Source of the DNA: Camillea tinctor | Taxonomy: Eukaryota; Ascomycota; Sordariomycetes; Xylariales; Xylariaceae | Assembly: GCA_022578605.1 (NCBI GenBank) | Contig: MU394071.1 | Coordinates: 551,588-615,587, forward strand | Length of the DNA stretch: 64,000 nt | Direction of reading: 5' to 3' | Shown: positions 48,847 to 60,877 of the stretch, piece after piece | Numbering within the stretch: position 1 is the first letter of the stretch | Layout: every line of letters begins with the position of its first letter | The notes under the pieces: model-generated | The model's input: only the letters and a program-made list of their open reading frames with translations | The model's database searches: none | Told to the model about the DNA's origin: nothing | Position numbers and translations under genes: made by a program

Positions 48847-51800
48847 TTTATCAGCCCAAGATCCTTATTTACGTCTGGATTGGGTTACTAACCGAGGATC
48901 AAGGAAAAGATATAGTAACCGTAAATAATACCGTAGTTATCCTAGTCCCAGCATATACCTGACCAAGCATAGTGGGGTGGACTAGGTTTATTCAGCTAAT
49001 GAGAGCACACTATTCTATTGCATACAGCATGGTTTTCCCGAAAAATATGCTATAACAAGGATTTCTTTTTTAATTTTAACCATATAAATTCGATTTAAAG
49101 CTTATCGTATGGGCAGTAGCCCCAATACCGCAAAGCCTAAGCCTAAATAGGCTTATCTCTTACAGCATAACTCAATCAATATGGATTTACCTAACCTAGG
49201 TATGTTGGACCTATAACACCTCTTCGTGGCTGAAGCCACATGTCCTAGCCACACAACACTCTCGGGCGGATTCCCAGCTCCCCTAGCTTTTTAGCTGTCA
49301 GCTGTCAGCAGCTGATGGATGTACGTAAGCCGTCACCGTCACACATCTACGGAGTAACCTTAGGTAGGTAGTTGGTATTGATGGCCCCCTTGTTGCGGAG
49401 GGAAGGGATTACATTTGACGTGATTATGTTAGTGCGGGTTACATGGTTATTAACCCCCCATGTTTTTGAGCGAGGTGGAGGAGGATGAATAAGGAAGAAC
49501 TCGCGCACATCTTCTACGAGCCCCACTATTAAATCTACGATGATCCTCGCTTATAGGGGACCCACAGTGCTCGGTCAGCGTGTCCTAAATAGTGTTAGTA
49601 TGGTATAGAGGGGGTCCCAGCGATTTTTTGTCTGATAAATCATCCAGCATAAAATATGGGGTAGTATAACATGCTTAGGCTTGTGTCACACTCTGTTGTG
49701 ATGGATGTATTGGGGATGCATACTAGATGGAACTTTAACGAGGTTGGAAAAGGGGTCAGGGGTCATGCACTTCATAACGGGCCTATATTCCTGTGCTAGA
49801 CCTCTAGACTACATGTATCTGTTGCAGCAATTCCAACAATCTTTCAAATATGAGTTATCCTCGTGCTTCTCGGTTGGATAACCCGGACTTTGCGAAATCC
49901 GGTCACCAGATACGCGGAGCCCATATACATGAAGCGGAGTATACACCCATTCCAGACTTCTTCGTTTAAATTACCGTTAAATTATTTCTACGACAAGAAT
50001 GCCCTGACTGTGCTAATGAGGTTTCAAGATCCTCCACGTTGATATGCTGAAGCCCCTTACTCTATTTATATGGTATGTTGAGGCCCCTTCAATCATTGGC
50101 GGCAATGCTATGGATTTATCACAGCGAATACGACCTTATCTTGAACAACATCTCGAGCGCCACAGGATCGCCAAACGGATTAGAGTCAGTAATGAACAAA
50201 TGGATGGCATCTGAATCAGTAAAAAGAAATAACAAAAAGAAATTAAGCACGAAAGAGTTTGGCAATGCTGACCTAGTCTAGTTGGAACTGCAACGGGTCA
50301 TAGGCAAAGCACTTAACACGGTTTTTACCGGCGTTACTCAGGTGGAATCTTGTAGTTCATAACTGTTTATGTAGGAAATAATGTAATGAAACACCGAGCT
50401 TGAAAAGCTCAACGAAGTGAATTTTACGTTATGATGAATATTTCAAACTTCTAAATCGGGAAGGACAATAATCAAGATATGTCTGGGCTACCTCGCTAAT
50501 TTGGTGGTGTGTACATGTGGTATGTCTAGATGAAATTATTTACCTTGAAGTGCAGCTGTCGATGATGTTTCTTCTGGAGCATTTGGCCCGTCACGTTTCA
50601 GACCCTCTGTCATCATGACACTTCCCAAGAGCAAAGCTGATGGGCACCCAAGGGTCGGTTTGAATTATTTGAGGAACTGAGACGATAGGTGAGGGAAAGG
50701 ATGAAGCGTATTAGTCGAGGTGAGAGTCTATGGGGGCGTGAGCCCGCTATATATATACATGTAGTGTTAGTGCCGTATAGTGGGGTGGTAACCCCATATT
50801 CCAAAAACCTTTACCTCCTATTACTTCCCGGCTCTATATATATGAACACCTACACACTCCAAACAGTTGTACGTATGCGTGTTTCATATAAATCTCAGGT
50901 AGCGACGCAATTCCAATGAACTGGAGAACACAAGCTAAGTTTTAACGTTTATCATCAGGCTATATGACCGGGGTATCGTGTGCGCTTCTTTATACATAAG
51001 ATCGTGTTCGGAAATTATAAGGCTTTCTCTTGAGCAATGTATTCACTCTCAAAGCATTGACATCCTTGCATTGCACGAAACGAATATACTGCCTTCATTA
51101 ATTGCATATTGTCCCTACCCCTTCTAATCCATATTTACACATATGTAGTGACACGATGCGAGTTCTAGATAGAGGAAAACGTTACTATTGTTGTGCAAGG
51201 AACTAAAATACCTATGTGGCTACGCAGCGCAGCATGACTTGTATACATACGAACAGTCTCTTTCTATTTTCCAAGCTCCACCTCAGCTCCTCGCATGTGG
51301 TATCGTGTACTATTAGGCTGCGTATTAATTCAATGGGTGTCATGGATCATACACAAGCTGGGCGGAACTATATCAGGGGTAGCAAGCATACCGTAGCACC
51401 TGCCGAAAATAGTCAGTCATATCACGAGTGCACGTAACAATTGTGAGCTAGATTTCAGGATAGCTGTTCCCATACAACAAGCATAGGAAAACCGTCTTCA
51501 TTAGAACAAGGATATAAAGATGTTTTGAAGGAATAACCTATGCGGACATCCCTACATAGCTCGATGTGCTAACTTTATCACGAATAGGTAATTTAGCAAG
51601 CCCCTTTTCCACCTAGTAGGCACAAGCCCTCATAAGCCCTCCAACAGAAGGAAGAAATAGCTCTGTATACGCGTTGGGCAAGGCACATTGACGATTTCAA
51701 CACATATGGGCCGTATGCACTTTACTGACACATGAATGGCAAAGTGGTACTGCTCGGAACTCCTAAGTATTCGATAAAATGATGGCACAAATATATTATC

Positions 51801-52230
51801 GACATTCCAAATTGCCAGTGAATATCTGTTTAATAAGGTTAAAGAGGGAGACTTCTATATCGAGTTGACTTCCAGTCGTATTTTTGAGATACTAGGAGTG
51901 GAATTTACGGTGATACATGGTGGCCTCGAGTTTATGATCTAAAAACTGGGAGATAAGCTAAATTTTCATTTTGGGGTACGCGGTACGGACCATGGATGAA
52001 GGTGGATCGTGACAGATAAACGGGGTTGTGAAATTATGTTATCACTAGAGGTCTGAAATATTACATAGATACTAGACCCCTGCAATAGAGCGGACTTTCA
52101 ATATTCATTTCTGTGATTGTTACACTCCCTTTTTGCATATATCTACGAAAAGGGATGGACCAAGGGCAGGGGGCTAAGAGAACTAACTCGAGCGAAAAGG
52201 GACTATAAGACGCAGATCCACTGTATTTCA
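48847..52230. other. Gene-poor AT-rich stretch
   Basis: About 3.4 kb with no supportable gene. CAGCTG/CTGTCAG words cluster at 49290-49320. Short frames, for example at 50075-50281, have no support. Confidence 0.45.
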
Positions 52231-52240
52231 TATATAAAAG
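52231..52240 (+). promoter_or_regulatory. TATA box
   Basis: TATATAAAAG is followed by a pyrimidine-rich, ATG-free leader of about 280 bases. The first ATG is the proposed start of the small gene at 52523. Confidence 0.45.
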
Positions 52241-52522
52241 TGTCACCGGCGTCTTGAGGAAACAAACAGAAGCGTCTTTGCCATTGTTATCAGTTTAATA
52301 TTAACGTCTACCTTCTACCTTTACCCCTCTGTTGTCTACCCCTTCCTGCCATTGAACTAACTAAACCACAAACTTATAAACCTTGTTTCCCTTATTCTTA
52401 CCACCCTTCCAGTAAAGTCCGCCAAAATTACTAGCAAGCAAGAGACCTCAACAGTGGTGCACCCAGACAGGTTCGGTCTCTTGGAAATACCTGGCATCCG
52501 CTCAGTGGACATACTTCCTGAA

Positions 52523-53167
52523 ATGGTTCAAGATAGAGGTAATATACCGCTGCCTTCGCTACTAATCACCCAGAGAACCGAGTCTGAATGGTACAAGAGT
52601 GCCGCTTGCCACGGCTCGTACTAACTAATGTATTCAAGTAATTGAGGAGAAGCTGTCTTCCGGGATAGGCAATATGATCCCACGACTATCAGATCTAACA
52701 CAACCTACTCTTCAAGGAAAACCCCAGAAAAGGCGTTATGTTAGTTATATCCAATACCTTGATCTACACATACGTGCTAAACAATAAAATAGGCTGGAAA
52801 CGATAAGCGACTATCTAAGTACCCAAGGATATTGCGTCCTCAAATCAAACCAAAGAATACGGACAGGCCGCCAACTCATCTCATTGGGTCTATACCTGCT
52901 TTTCCGAATGCGCATAGTTCTTTGCACAAAGCAACGGCTCCTATAGACTCTATTCATTATAATCGAATGACTTCTGAAGCAAATTCAAAACAGAGCGATG
53001 AGGTGGAGGAGCTGAATCGAGACGACGCATTTATTAAGGAGCTCACAGTGCTTGGCTGTAGAAAGAAGATTCTCCAAACAATGCTAAAGTCAGGATTACG
53101 TAGGGAAGAAGCTATCGAAGTTGACTTGCAAGATCTTACTTCGCGATTAGAAGATTTTAGGAAATGA
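52523..53167 (+). CDS. Small orphan protein, three exons, 163 aa
   Basis: Exons 52523-52538, 52639-52739 and 52793-53167 join in frame (donors GTAATA and GTTAGT, acceptors CAAG and ATAG, a GCTAAAC branch-like site). The start is the first ATG downstream of a TATA box and has A at -3. The product is polar, with a charged, probably helical C-terminus (IKELTVLGCRKKILQTML, then LRREEAIEVDLQDLTSRLED). There is no signal peptide and no recognised domain. The frame is also open upstream of the ATG, so a different 5' structure is possible. Confidence 0.45.
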
Positions 53168-53957
53168 CACAGTAAAGAATATGTCGATCTTTTCCAAGGA
53201 ACCTGTTTAGGAGGTAAGGTACTAAAGCATTCATTATTCATCTCACTTCACTAACGGCCTTTCACAAGCAGCCAAGCACTCTAGTCTTGCAACCATCTAC
53301 CACGCATCTGCAGGCCCAGAGTATGGCGATCACAGGTCAGAGCAATCCACATGGCACCCTACCGCTTATAAAAGAGCACTTTAAATGTCACTATCCACCT
53401 TCGCCGGCACACGACCCACTATGAGGTGGCATTATACTAGCAATTTTTAATACATCATCACCCGCATCCTGCACAACGCAGTTTTTGGATTACCAGTTAT
53501 CATTGTTTACACTATTATACACATATTTTAATTCCATTTCTTGTTAATAGATAGTCGATCGTCAATCTAAGCATACTTTCATTGGATGCGAATAACTCCT
53601 TACGACCAAACTCAAAAATGTTATAGATATCTGATCGCATACACGCACTACGACACTGCCGTTAAAATACTGAGTGAGCTGCAGCAGAAAACTAATTATC
53701 GAATTATCCATGCTGGAAGTTCTAATGCCGAGAGCGAAGCTGCAACTGGTCGTATCGAGATGCCTAACTAGATGTAAGAGGAGGATATAGGTTATTTCTT
53801 ATCCATCAGGGGAGTCGGCAAGATTGGCTGGCGAAACTTGAACCAAAAAAACTATCAGGAAAAAAACTAAAACGAGAGAAAGGCCTCAAGGTATAACGAA
53901 GGCCTTACCCACATGCTCACATGTGTTTTACAGAAGTCAAATTCGCGTAATAGGAAT
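53168..53957. other. Intergenic; nothing supported
   Basis: A 61-codon plus-strand frame (53586-53771) exists but has no supporting context. Confidence 0.4.
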
Positions 53958-54425
53958 CTAAACAGGCTTTACGTCATCCCAATGACTGTAATAACTTGTA
54001 TGATCCTGCTCGAGGCACAGGGTGCAAAAGTAGCTCCGATGTCTTGAGTCACCCTTCCTCCTTCTTACACAGGTAACCACCAACCGAGTAAGAATGCAAC
54101 CCGAATACCTAGATAAACCTGGAAGCTCATTTCCTTCCTTGTAGCCAAAATAGTCCACCAGGACTCGGTATATCAACTTGCGATGCGACCACTTGTATCA
54201 GTTGGTTATTTGCTTTACGCGTTTCTTCAGACCCAATAGTCAATTTCTCCATATTATGTATCAGCCCCGATATCTCATTTCCTGACTTGGCGCAGAAATC
54301 ATCAATAAGCGTGTCAACCTCGTCTTCTCCTTGGCTACGGTGTAGGGCCGACCTGCTCATGATTGGCGCGTGCTGTTCGATTCTATCAATCCACTCATTG
54401 TCTTCGCGAGCGCTATTCCAGTTAA
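53958..54425 (-). pseudogene. Gene fragment of unknown family
   Basis: The minus-strand frame from about 54425 down to 54127 reads as real protein (DEVDTLIDDFCAKSGNEISG, then KLTIGSEETRKANNQLIQVV), preceded by an acceptor-like TTTAG but by no convincing start. A second overlapping frame (54176-53958) carries a Cys-containing stretch (CVRRRKGDSRHRSYFCTLC). No splice arrangement I tried joins them cleanly. It may be a degraded gene or one with unrecognised exons. Confidence 0.3.
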
Positions 54426-54878
54426 TTATAGCCTAAACCTAAGTGCACAACCTTCCGTCTTGTAGAAGGAAGGCAACGCCTCTAATGGAGACCTATTACT
54501 TTAAGGGGTGTATGAATTTTGACATTTACCATCTTCAAGATGTGCTCATCGTATATAAAGGAGTGTATTTTTAAATTTATTACTAATTATCAAGGTAACG
54601 GAAAAGAAAAAAAACGTAGGAAATACTCGTAGATATAATCAGAGTGCTATGATAAACCATCTTTTTTAAGTGTCCACCAAGGGACCCTAGGCGCTCCGCG
54701 ACGGGGGTGTGAAGAAATGAAATTTCAATCTGTGGCATACATGGACCGGAAAGAAGGAAAAGGGAAGGAATAAAGAACAGGGTTGTTGAAAGAAAGTGCA
54801 GATAATGAATGGAGATATCTGGCCTATGTCAATACTGATGACATGTAATCCAAAGTTGATATCGCACGAGTTTTGGTC
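54426..54878. other. Intergenic; nothing supported
   Basis: AT-rich sequence between two minus-strand units. Confidence 0.4.
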
Positions 54879-55849
54879 TCATTTGGTATTCCCACAGGGC
54901 TTGTTGTAAGCCCAACCCACCACTTGGGCCGACTTGTCCGACTGTTCCAACCCTTTCTCGGTTATTTCGAAATCGACGTTGTCGAAGTTTACAAAACCTG
55001 TGCCGTAGACACGGACAGTAGACGTATCACCATCTACAAGAGCAGATATAATGCGGATTGACCTGTGTGCAGCGTAAAGGATCAGGACCTGGGATTAATT
55101 AGTAAAGCAAAGCCTGGAGGGAAGCAGATAAATAATATGAAAAGAAGCTAACACTCACCGGACAGATTTTGTGGCTCTGAAACTCGTATTCAGAAAGCTT
55201 TTCAAGGGTTATCGATGCTATGTAGGTCAGCTCCACAAGAGTTAACTGTTTGTCCTCTGGCATGAACCAAGACAAAAGGACGCCCGACGAATGAGTTTCC
55301 CCATTAGCGGCATCGTGAGCATCTGACAAGTAAGGCTGTTTTTGGCCACTACCCAGAATTTCGGACCACTTGTCGACTTTGTCAAAAAACCTGGTTATCT
55401 AATGTCAGTGCGATTGAGTCTTGGCACAATAGAAAGACACAGCGAAGCCGTTCAAAGGTCACCTACTTAGCATCATCCCATGACAAATATACAGCAAGGT
55501 CCTCGTAGTCATGAATGTCGGCAACTAAGCCCCTAGCTCCGTAATCTGATGAGGTTACAGGGTGTGAGGGCTCCCCACATCCCTCCATGCCATATTGTTT
55601 GAGTAGAGAATATACACGGTCTGGCGGAATAGGCTGGAAAAACTTCGCACTGCCATCGGCGTGCTCTCCAGTGGCCAAGTCGAGGTCTCCGAAGTCGATT
55701 CGTAAGTTCTCCAGCCCCTCGATGGCGCTAAAGTCTTTGGCGGTGACATGTAGACCTCGACCTCGAAAGGGACTGTTTTCAATAGAGTCCAAGATACGCT
55801 TGCAGAGTTCAATGGTCGATTGACGAGAGGGATTGGCGTGATGAGACAT
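54879..55849 (-). CDS. Orphan protein, three exons, 274 aa
   Basis: Minus-strand exons 55849-55467, 55390-55159 and 55088-54879 join in frame (donors GTAGGT and GTGAGT, acceptors CCAG and CCCAG). The N-terminal half contains Asp/Glu/Gly-rich segments (ENLRIDFGDLDLATGEHADG), the middle LTYIASITLEKLSEYEFQSH, and the C-terminal exon CPVLILYAAHRSIRII followed by short beta-like stretches. The last part resembles in my memory the C-terminus of an unnamed family widespread in Pezizomycotina (PVLL....H.RI), which I cannot name. There is no signal peptide or membrane helix. A TATA-like motif lies about 110 bases upstream. Confidence 0.6.
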
Positions 55850-56270
55850 GATGAGAAAAGATTTCTAAGGGTAGTGAAATGTGAAGGACTTTGACTCTGG
55901 GCTTGTTTTTTGGATGATGTTGAGGTTACTCCAACGACTGAGGGAGGAGAGTTAGGGGTATAAATAGTCATCTAACGTTAGTCAATTAGTATATAGGGAG
56001 GTCAGTTGACCACAGGGGATCTCTTCAGGCATTGGTGTTATCAATGACAGGGCTTATTTAAAACGTAAGCGTTACATGAAATTGGGGTCATACCGGATCC
56101 ACTTAAATGTTCATATAGGCATCCATATAGGCATCCATAGAGGTTACTACACACACATCCCTCCACCGGCCCATGCGCACACCTATTGTCCTCACTGTGC
56201 CAAGGCAGGTCCTCATTAAGCCACTAACACCTGTGATTCAGTTTTTATCTACTTATTTCGGAGTATACAC
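55850..56270. other. Intergenic; upstream region of the 274-aa gene
   Basis: A TATA-like motif (GTATAAATAG on the plus strand, about 55959-55968) serves the minus-strand gene. A 16-base repeat (CATATAGGCATCCATA) occurs twice near 56110-56140. Confidence 0.4.
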
Positions 56271-56707
56271 ATGACCAGGGTGTCAAATTTTTTAGCCAAG
56301 GGGTCAAAAAGCTTAAACCATCACTTTTTAACCATAAGGTCAAATTTTTTGACCCCCTCCTTAGTTGAGCCAACGTTAAGACCTTACGTTTAGTTTAGTC
56401 GGTAAAAAGATAGCAATTAAAAACGTTAGCGTATATAAGTACATATATTATAGTTGGCAACCATAAACGATTATAATAGTATATAATATTTATGAACGTA
56501 TGCTTAACGTAGGCTTAACGTAAGCTTAAAGTAAGGTTATAAAGCCTACGCTAACCTTACGCTAACCTTACGCCGACTTAATATATTAATGTAGCAGTAA
56601 TAAATACTTAAACGTAAGGTTAACGTTAGCTCAACTAAAGAGGAGGTCAAAAAATCAGACCCCATGATTAAAAAGTGATAGTCTAACCTTTTTGACCCCC
56701 TGGTCAT
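56271..56707. mobile_element. MITE-like hairpin element
   Basis: The left arm (56271 to about 56395) and right arm (about 56590-56707) are inverted copies. Both begin ATGACCAGGG.GTCAAA and share CATCACTTTTTAA/TATCACTTTTTAA, TTTTTTGACC and TTTAGTTGAGC, followed by AACGTTAA and CCTTACGTTTA. The left arm has about 20 extra bases (a GGTGTCAAATTTTTTAGCC duplication). Between the arms are short CTAACCTTACG-type subrepeats. There is no coding capacity. The arms may extend a few bases outward (ATAC on both sides). Confidence 0.75.
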
Positions 56708-56713
56708 CGTATC

Positions 56714-58317
56714 CCCCCCAATATATTTGTTGGTCACTGAATCATGCTTCGCTCATGGAAGTAGCGAAGACGGTACTGCTCTGCTCGTTCGAGAATAGAC
56801 CGGCCTGTTATGATGTAGATACCCTGATCTGCGGGCCCACATATATCTGACGACTAAGCAGGATGCCAACATGCAGGTATAGAGGCAAGTAAGGGATTAG
56901 GACTTAAGGAATAAGCAATAGGTCCAACACACTTAGGAATGTCGGCGTTAGGCACCGACACTCATGCCATGTACATAGAATTAAAATGTCGAAATAAGCG
57001 CCTAAAGAAATAAAGTCCTTCTATAGACAAAGGAAGACCAAAACAACGTCTATAAGTAAGCAGGCTTAAGATCCCTCTAAAAAGCAAAAGGTTTAATTTA
57101 CTATAGCCATTCTAAAACAATTATTCTAGTTTTTAAATACAGGTATATTACCCCTTAACATGTGATTCATCTATTGTACCGTAGTTAATAAGATCAAATC
57201 GAGACACCATACAACCGAGTTCGCGAAAGGGGTACGGAGTCGAGAAGGAGGTTTGGGTAGAGATCATTCGGGGACGTTGTGTGTAGAGTATTATCGTAAA
57301 ACCCCTTCCTAGGCTTAGACTCTATTTAGATATACGTAGCGGATATATCAATAATTTCTTGTTTTGGAGGTAGTTCAATTGATCAAACAGAAAGATGTAG
57401 ATATTAACAAAGGACTTGCATTTTGCAGTATTTCTATATAGCCACCCTTTTTAAGTAATATCTATCCGATAAGCAGGATTATGCTGTTTTGCGAACCTCT
57501 TCTCCATCTTTAAGCACATAAAGAATAGTCGCTTCACGAAAGAGATTCGCAACAAAATAGTTATATAGTTCTGTGGGGTGGGTATGCGGGAACAAAAAGA
57601 CACGATGTTATATACATGTGTGTAGCTCTCGTTCTTTCATGCGACGAATTGACTCTTTGTTTCTCGCATGTTGTTTTTTCAGACCACCATAATCCCCCGT
57701 GCTTTCTTCCTAAGTCCATGAAGTATAGTCTACAGTACTATGAAAAGGGGCTGTAGCAGACAGGTGCCCTCACAATTTCATACATTTGGCTGTACCGGAC
57801 TTTTGTCCATGTATCCAGAACAATGGGGTACTTTTTCTTTTTAATACAATCTGGCAGTATATTGAAGTGATGAAAAGGAAATGCATATTGAGGTAGCAAG
57901 GAATTAAAACAAAGACAAAAATAAATTCAGAATCACCGCACAGGAGAGGGGTTTATTTGGCTTGTACCAGCGAGAGAAAGCAATTCCGAACCAGGCCTCT
58001 CTGGCTTCCATTGAGCCTTTTTAGTATCTAGGGAAGAAATGTCACGGACTATATAAGAGCTCATTTCCCAAAGGCAATTGACATATGTCTTTTGCGCCAT
58101 AAGAAAGGTCCAAATAATTTCGCAAAGGTGTGCCTGTGATGAGCCTTTGTCGCAGACTTACGTAAGGAGCGTATATTGGCTTAGCTATCGTGATATACTA
58201 TATACTAGGTAAATGAGTGTATGAATAGGTCGATTGATCACCAATCAAACCAAAAATGAAAGTACATGGAGAAATCCACCATGTTGCATACTCAGAGAAT
58301 TTTTAGGAGCGCTGACT
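56714..58317. other. Intergenic; nothing supported
   Basis: About 1.6 kb of AT-rich sequence without credible frames; 3' flank of the next minus-strand gene. Confidence 0.45.
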
Positions 58318-59664
58318 CTAGACCTTTAATCCAGCGTCTTCTGTGTTACAAAACACCTTGGCCCTATGACGTTGATGAAGGAACCCATTCCTGATAGTCG
58401 CAAAACGATCCACCGCCTCAGGAACATTGATATTGAATGGCCCGAACATTCTGACAGTCATGACAGGAAATTGACCCTTTTTGTCCTTTTCGTCCTTTTT
58501 GCCCTCTTGATCGTGTAGGACATATTTGACATAATCGTCATCGAATTTGGCGTAGGCGAGGTACGCGTCCTGGTCAAAGATACAAGTGCATTGACGACTA
58601 TATGAAGTCGTAAATAGCCACATATTAGCGAATCAGACCCCACTGTGTGTAGTTGTAACATGTTATATCACTTACATGTATGCTCCTTTACCTTGACCAA
58701 CCATCTCCCATGGCTCTGGAGGATGTTGACCAATCCATGTGAAAAATTGAGCTCCTATTTGCATTTGGATCCTGATTACGTTCTTTTCACTAAGCATTGG
58801 ATCGCGCTTCGCTTCGATGATACCTGCAATGCTAGTATCACTTGGTAGGGCCCATCGCTCAAACCCATCGGATCTCGCCTCCTCTACCTTATTTCCGCCA
58901 GGGGTCCTGAGGATAAATGGAACACGGGTAGGCGATAAGGTCACATAAAGTCCACCATCTTCGCTGATGGTAGCCTTCGAAAAAGAACAAATAAAGGAGT
59001 TGGGTAGTTGTTCATCCTCCTTGATCACCAAACCCTCGTGTCTACCCTCGACGTCCGAAGACATTTTCGACGCTTGACCCTTCTGGGAGCTAGTACGGGC
59101 CCCAGAAGTACCGCCAGACACGGTTAAATTCCTCATTTGTTCGTCCAGGTCCCCTTTGGTAGACTGATCGGTTTGCATCTTAGTCACTTCGGTGCCCGAA
59201 AGAAACATTTTCTCTTGTTCGCCAGTGAGCATGCATATATCGCCGCGCAAGGTAAGCTGGTAATCAAGGGCGTCCCGGAAGACAGTCACCTCATTCCAAT
59301 CATTGCCGGCTAGTTCCTTCCTGGATTGAGGGATTGCTTTTAGATATCGTAGGTAATGTTGGGATTTCTGAAGCTGCTCGCGAGAGGTCTTTGTATCACC
59401 ATAGTTGACGTGTTTACGCAAAACTGAATCGCTGAGATCGAGTACTTCCCGTGTCTTCTCAAAGAGAATATGGTGAAGTAGGTATTGTGATGGGAAAATT
59501 GTGGACCCAGATCCACATTCCCAGCCGTCATGGATGGAATGACCCGTCAACCCAGCCTCTTTGAGCAGGTTATCCAAAATCGTGCGGGTGTTAGGAACAG
59601 CGGGGAAGTTTAAATCTGGAAGGATCCTGAGGCCGGTCTTTGGATTAACTGGAAAGGTAGACAT
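58318..59664 (-). CDS. Orphan protein with (D/E)xK-like motif, 422 aa
   Basis: Minus-strand exons 59664-58676 and 58597-58318 (donor GTAAGT, acceptor ATAG, phase 2) give 422 residues from the ATG at 59664. The body contains ISEDGGLYVTLSPTRVPFIL, then IAGIIEAKRDPM and IRIQMQIGAQFFTWI. In the last exon come YLAYAKFDDDYVKYVL and VRMFGPFNINVPEAVDRFAT. The hydrophobic-strand-plus-E-A-K pattern, followed by a Gln-containing helix, resembles the core of PD-(D/E)XK-type nuclease-like folds. An upstream acidic partner is not certain, so this is only a structural guess. A Ser/Gly-rich linker lies near residues 180-220. There is no signal peptide or membrane segment. Confidence 0.62.
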
Positions 59665-60186
59665 TGTGGACAAGGACCTCGTGTTGAAGAACTTAACAGA
59701 AGTATGAGCGATGTTCGATATCAAGAAATATTAAGAGCGCAAACAATACATAGTAATTTGGGCGACCGATCACTTATATTTATATGTATATGTCGTGAAG
59801 TAATCCATGTCACTAGTTATCTCTCACGTCTGCCATACGGGTATGTGACTAACAGGTTACTTCCTATTCCGGGTTGCTTAATTACACGCCCTGGCTTCAT
59901 GGCATCAATAGCGTTCATGAGTGTAATACCCCTAGAAATGAAATCATAAGACTCAAACTGCTATATAATTTCAGAGGCTCCGGGGTATACTATCACGGAA
60001 AGGGGTGTGACCATCTAGTATTATCATTACCCTTGAATATGTCTCATTTATGCTGTATGTACACAAACTAGGCTAGTGTGAGGGTTTATTTCAAGCAATA
60101 ACGTCAATATAATAAAGGTATTAGCTAGGATGGGGTGGATTATTAATAGCTCTATCTATCATGATCTCCGACTTGGATGACATCGA
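59665..60186. other. Intergenic; nothing supported
   Basis: Upstream region of the 422-aa gene; no credible gene. Confidence 0.4.
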
Positions 60187-60590
60187 ACATTATTAGCAAA
60201 AATAACGAAGCTATACATTGGCAATATTAACAATATAAGTGATGTTGGCAATGTAGGTGGTGTTGGCGATGTTAATGATGTTGACAATGTAAGGGATGTT
60301 AGCGATGGAGGTGATGTTAGCGATGTAAGTAATGTTAACGATGTTGGCGATGTTGATGTAAGTGATGTTAACAATGGAAGTGATGTTAGCGATATTGGCG
60401 ATGTTGATAGTATCGATAATGTAAGGGATGTTGGCGATGGAGGTGATGTTAGCGATGTTGGCGATGTTGATGTAAGTGATGTTGATGATGTTAATAATGT
60501 TGATAATGTGATGTTAGCGATGTTAATATAAGTAATGTTAGCAATAGAAGTGATGTTAGCAATGTTAGCAATGTTAATGATATGTACCTA
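60187..60590. repeat. Second GATGTTNNN minisatellite, without inverted-repeat ends
   Basis: It begins with TTATTAGCAAAAATAACGAA then GCTATACATTGGCAAT, matching the inner left junction at 14877-14923, and continues with the same nonamer units (GATGTTGGC, GATGTAAGT, GATGTTAGC). No terminal inverted repeats are present, so it looks like the core of the element at 14648-15677 without its ends. It lies about 290 bases upstream of orphan gene B. Confidence 0.85.
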
Positions 60591-60877
60591 AAATGGTACA
60601 CCGTATTCCAGAAACCGGGGTGTGGGGTGTACCTAACAACCTGGGCACCTTGACTTTTCTGAACAACCAAGCCACGTGCTAAGCGTTCGTATCCCTGCAT
60701 TTTTAGAAAAGTGGGGATGGTAACCCAACGCGGCGCTCTACTTATGTCAGATTAGCCAGGATCAGCCGACCCCGCGTCTTCTCTCCCTTCTCGTTACAGT
60801 TCAACCTACCCAGGTACCTAGGTACCGGATTGTCCCTAATTCTTGCTGCCCACAGTTAAAAGCAGAAGTTGTTGGAA

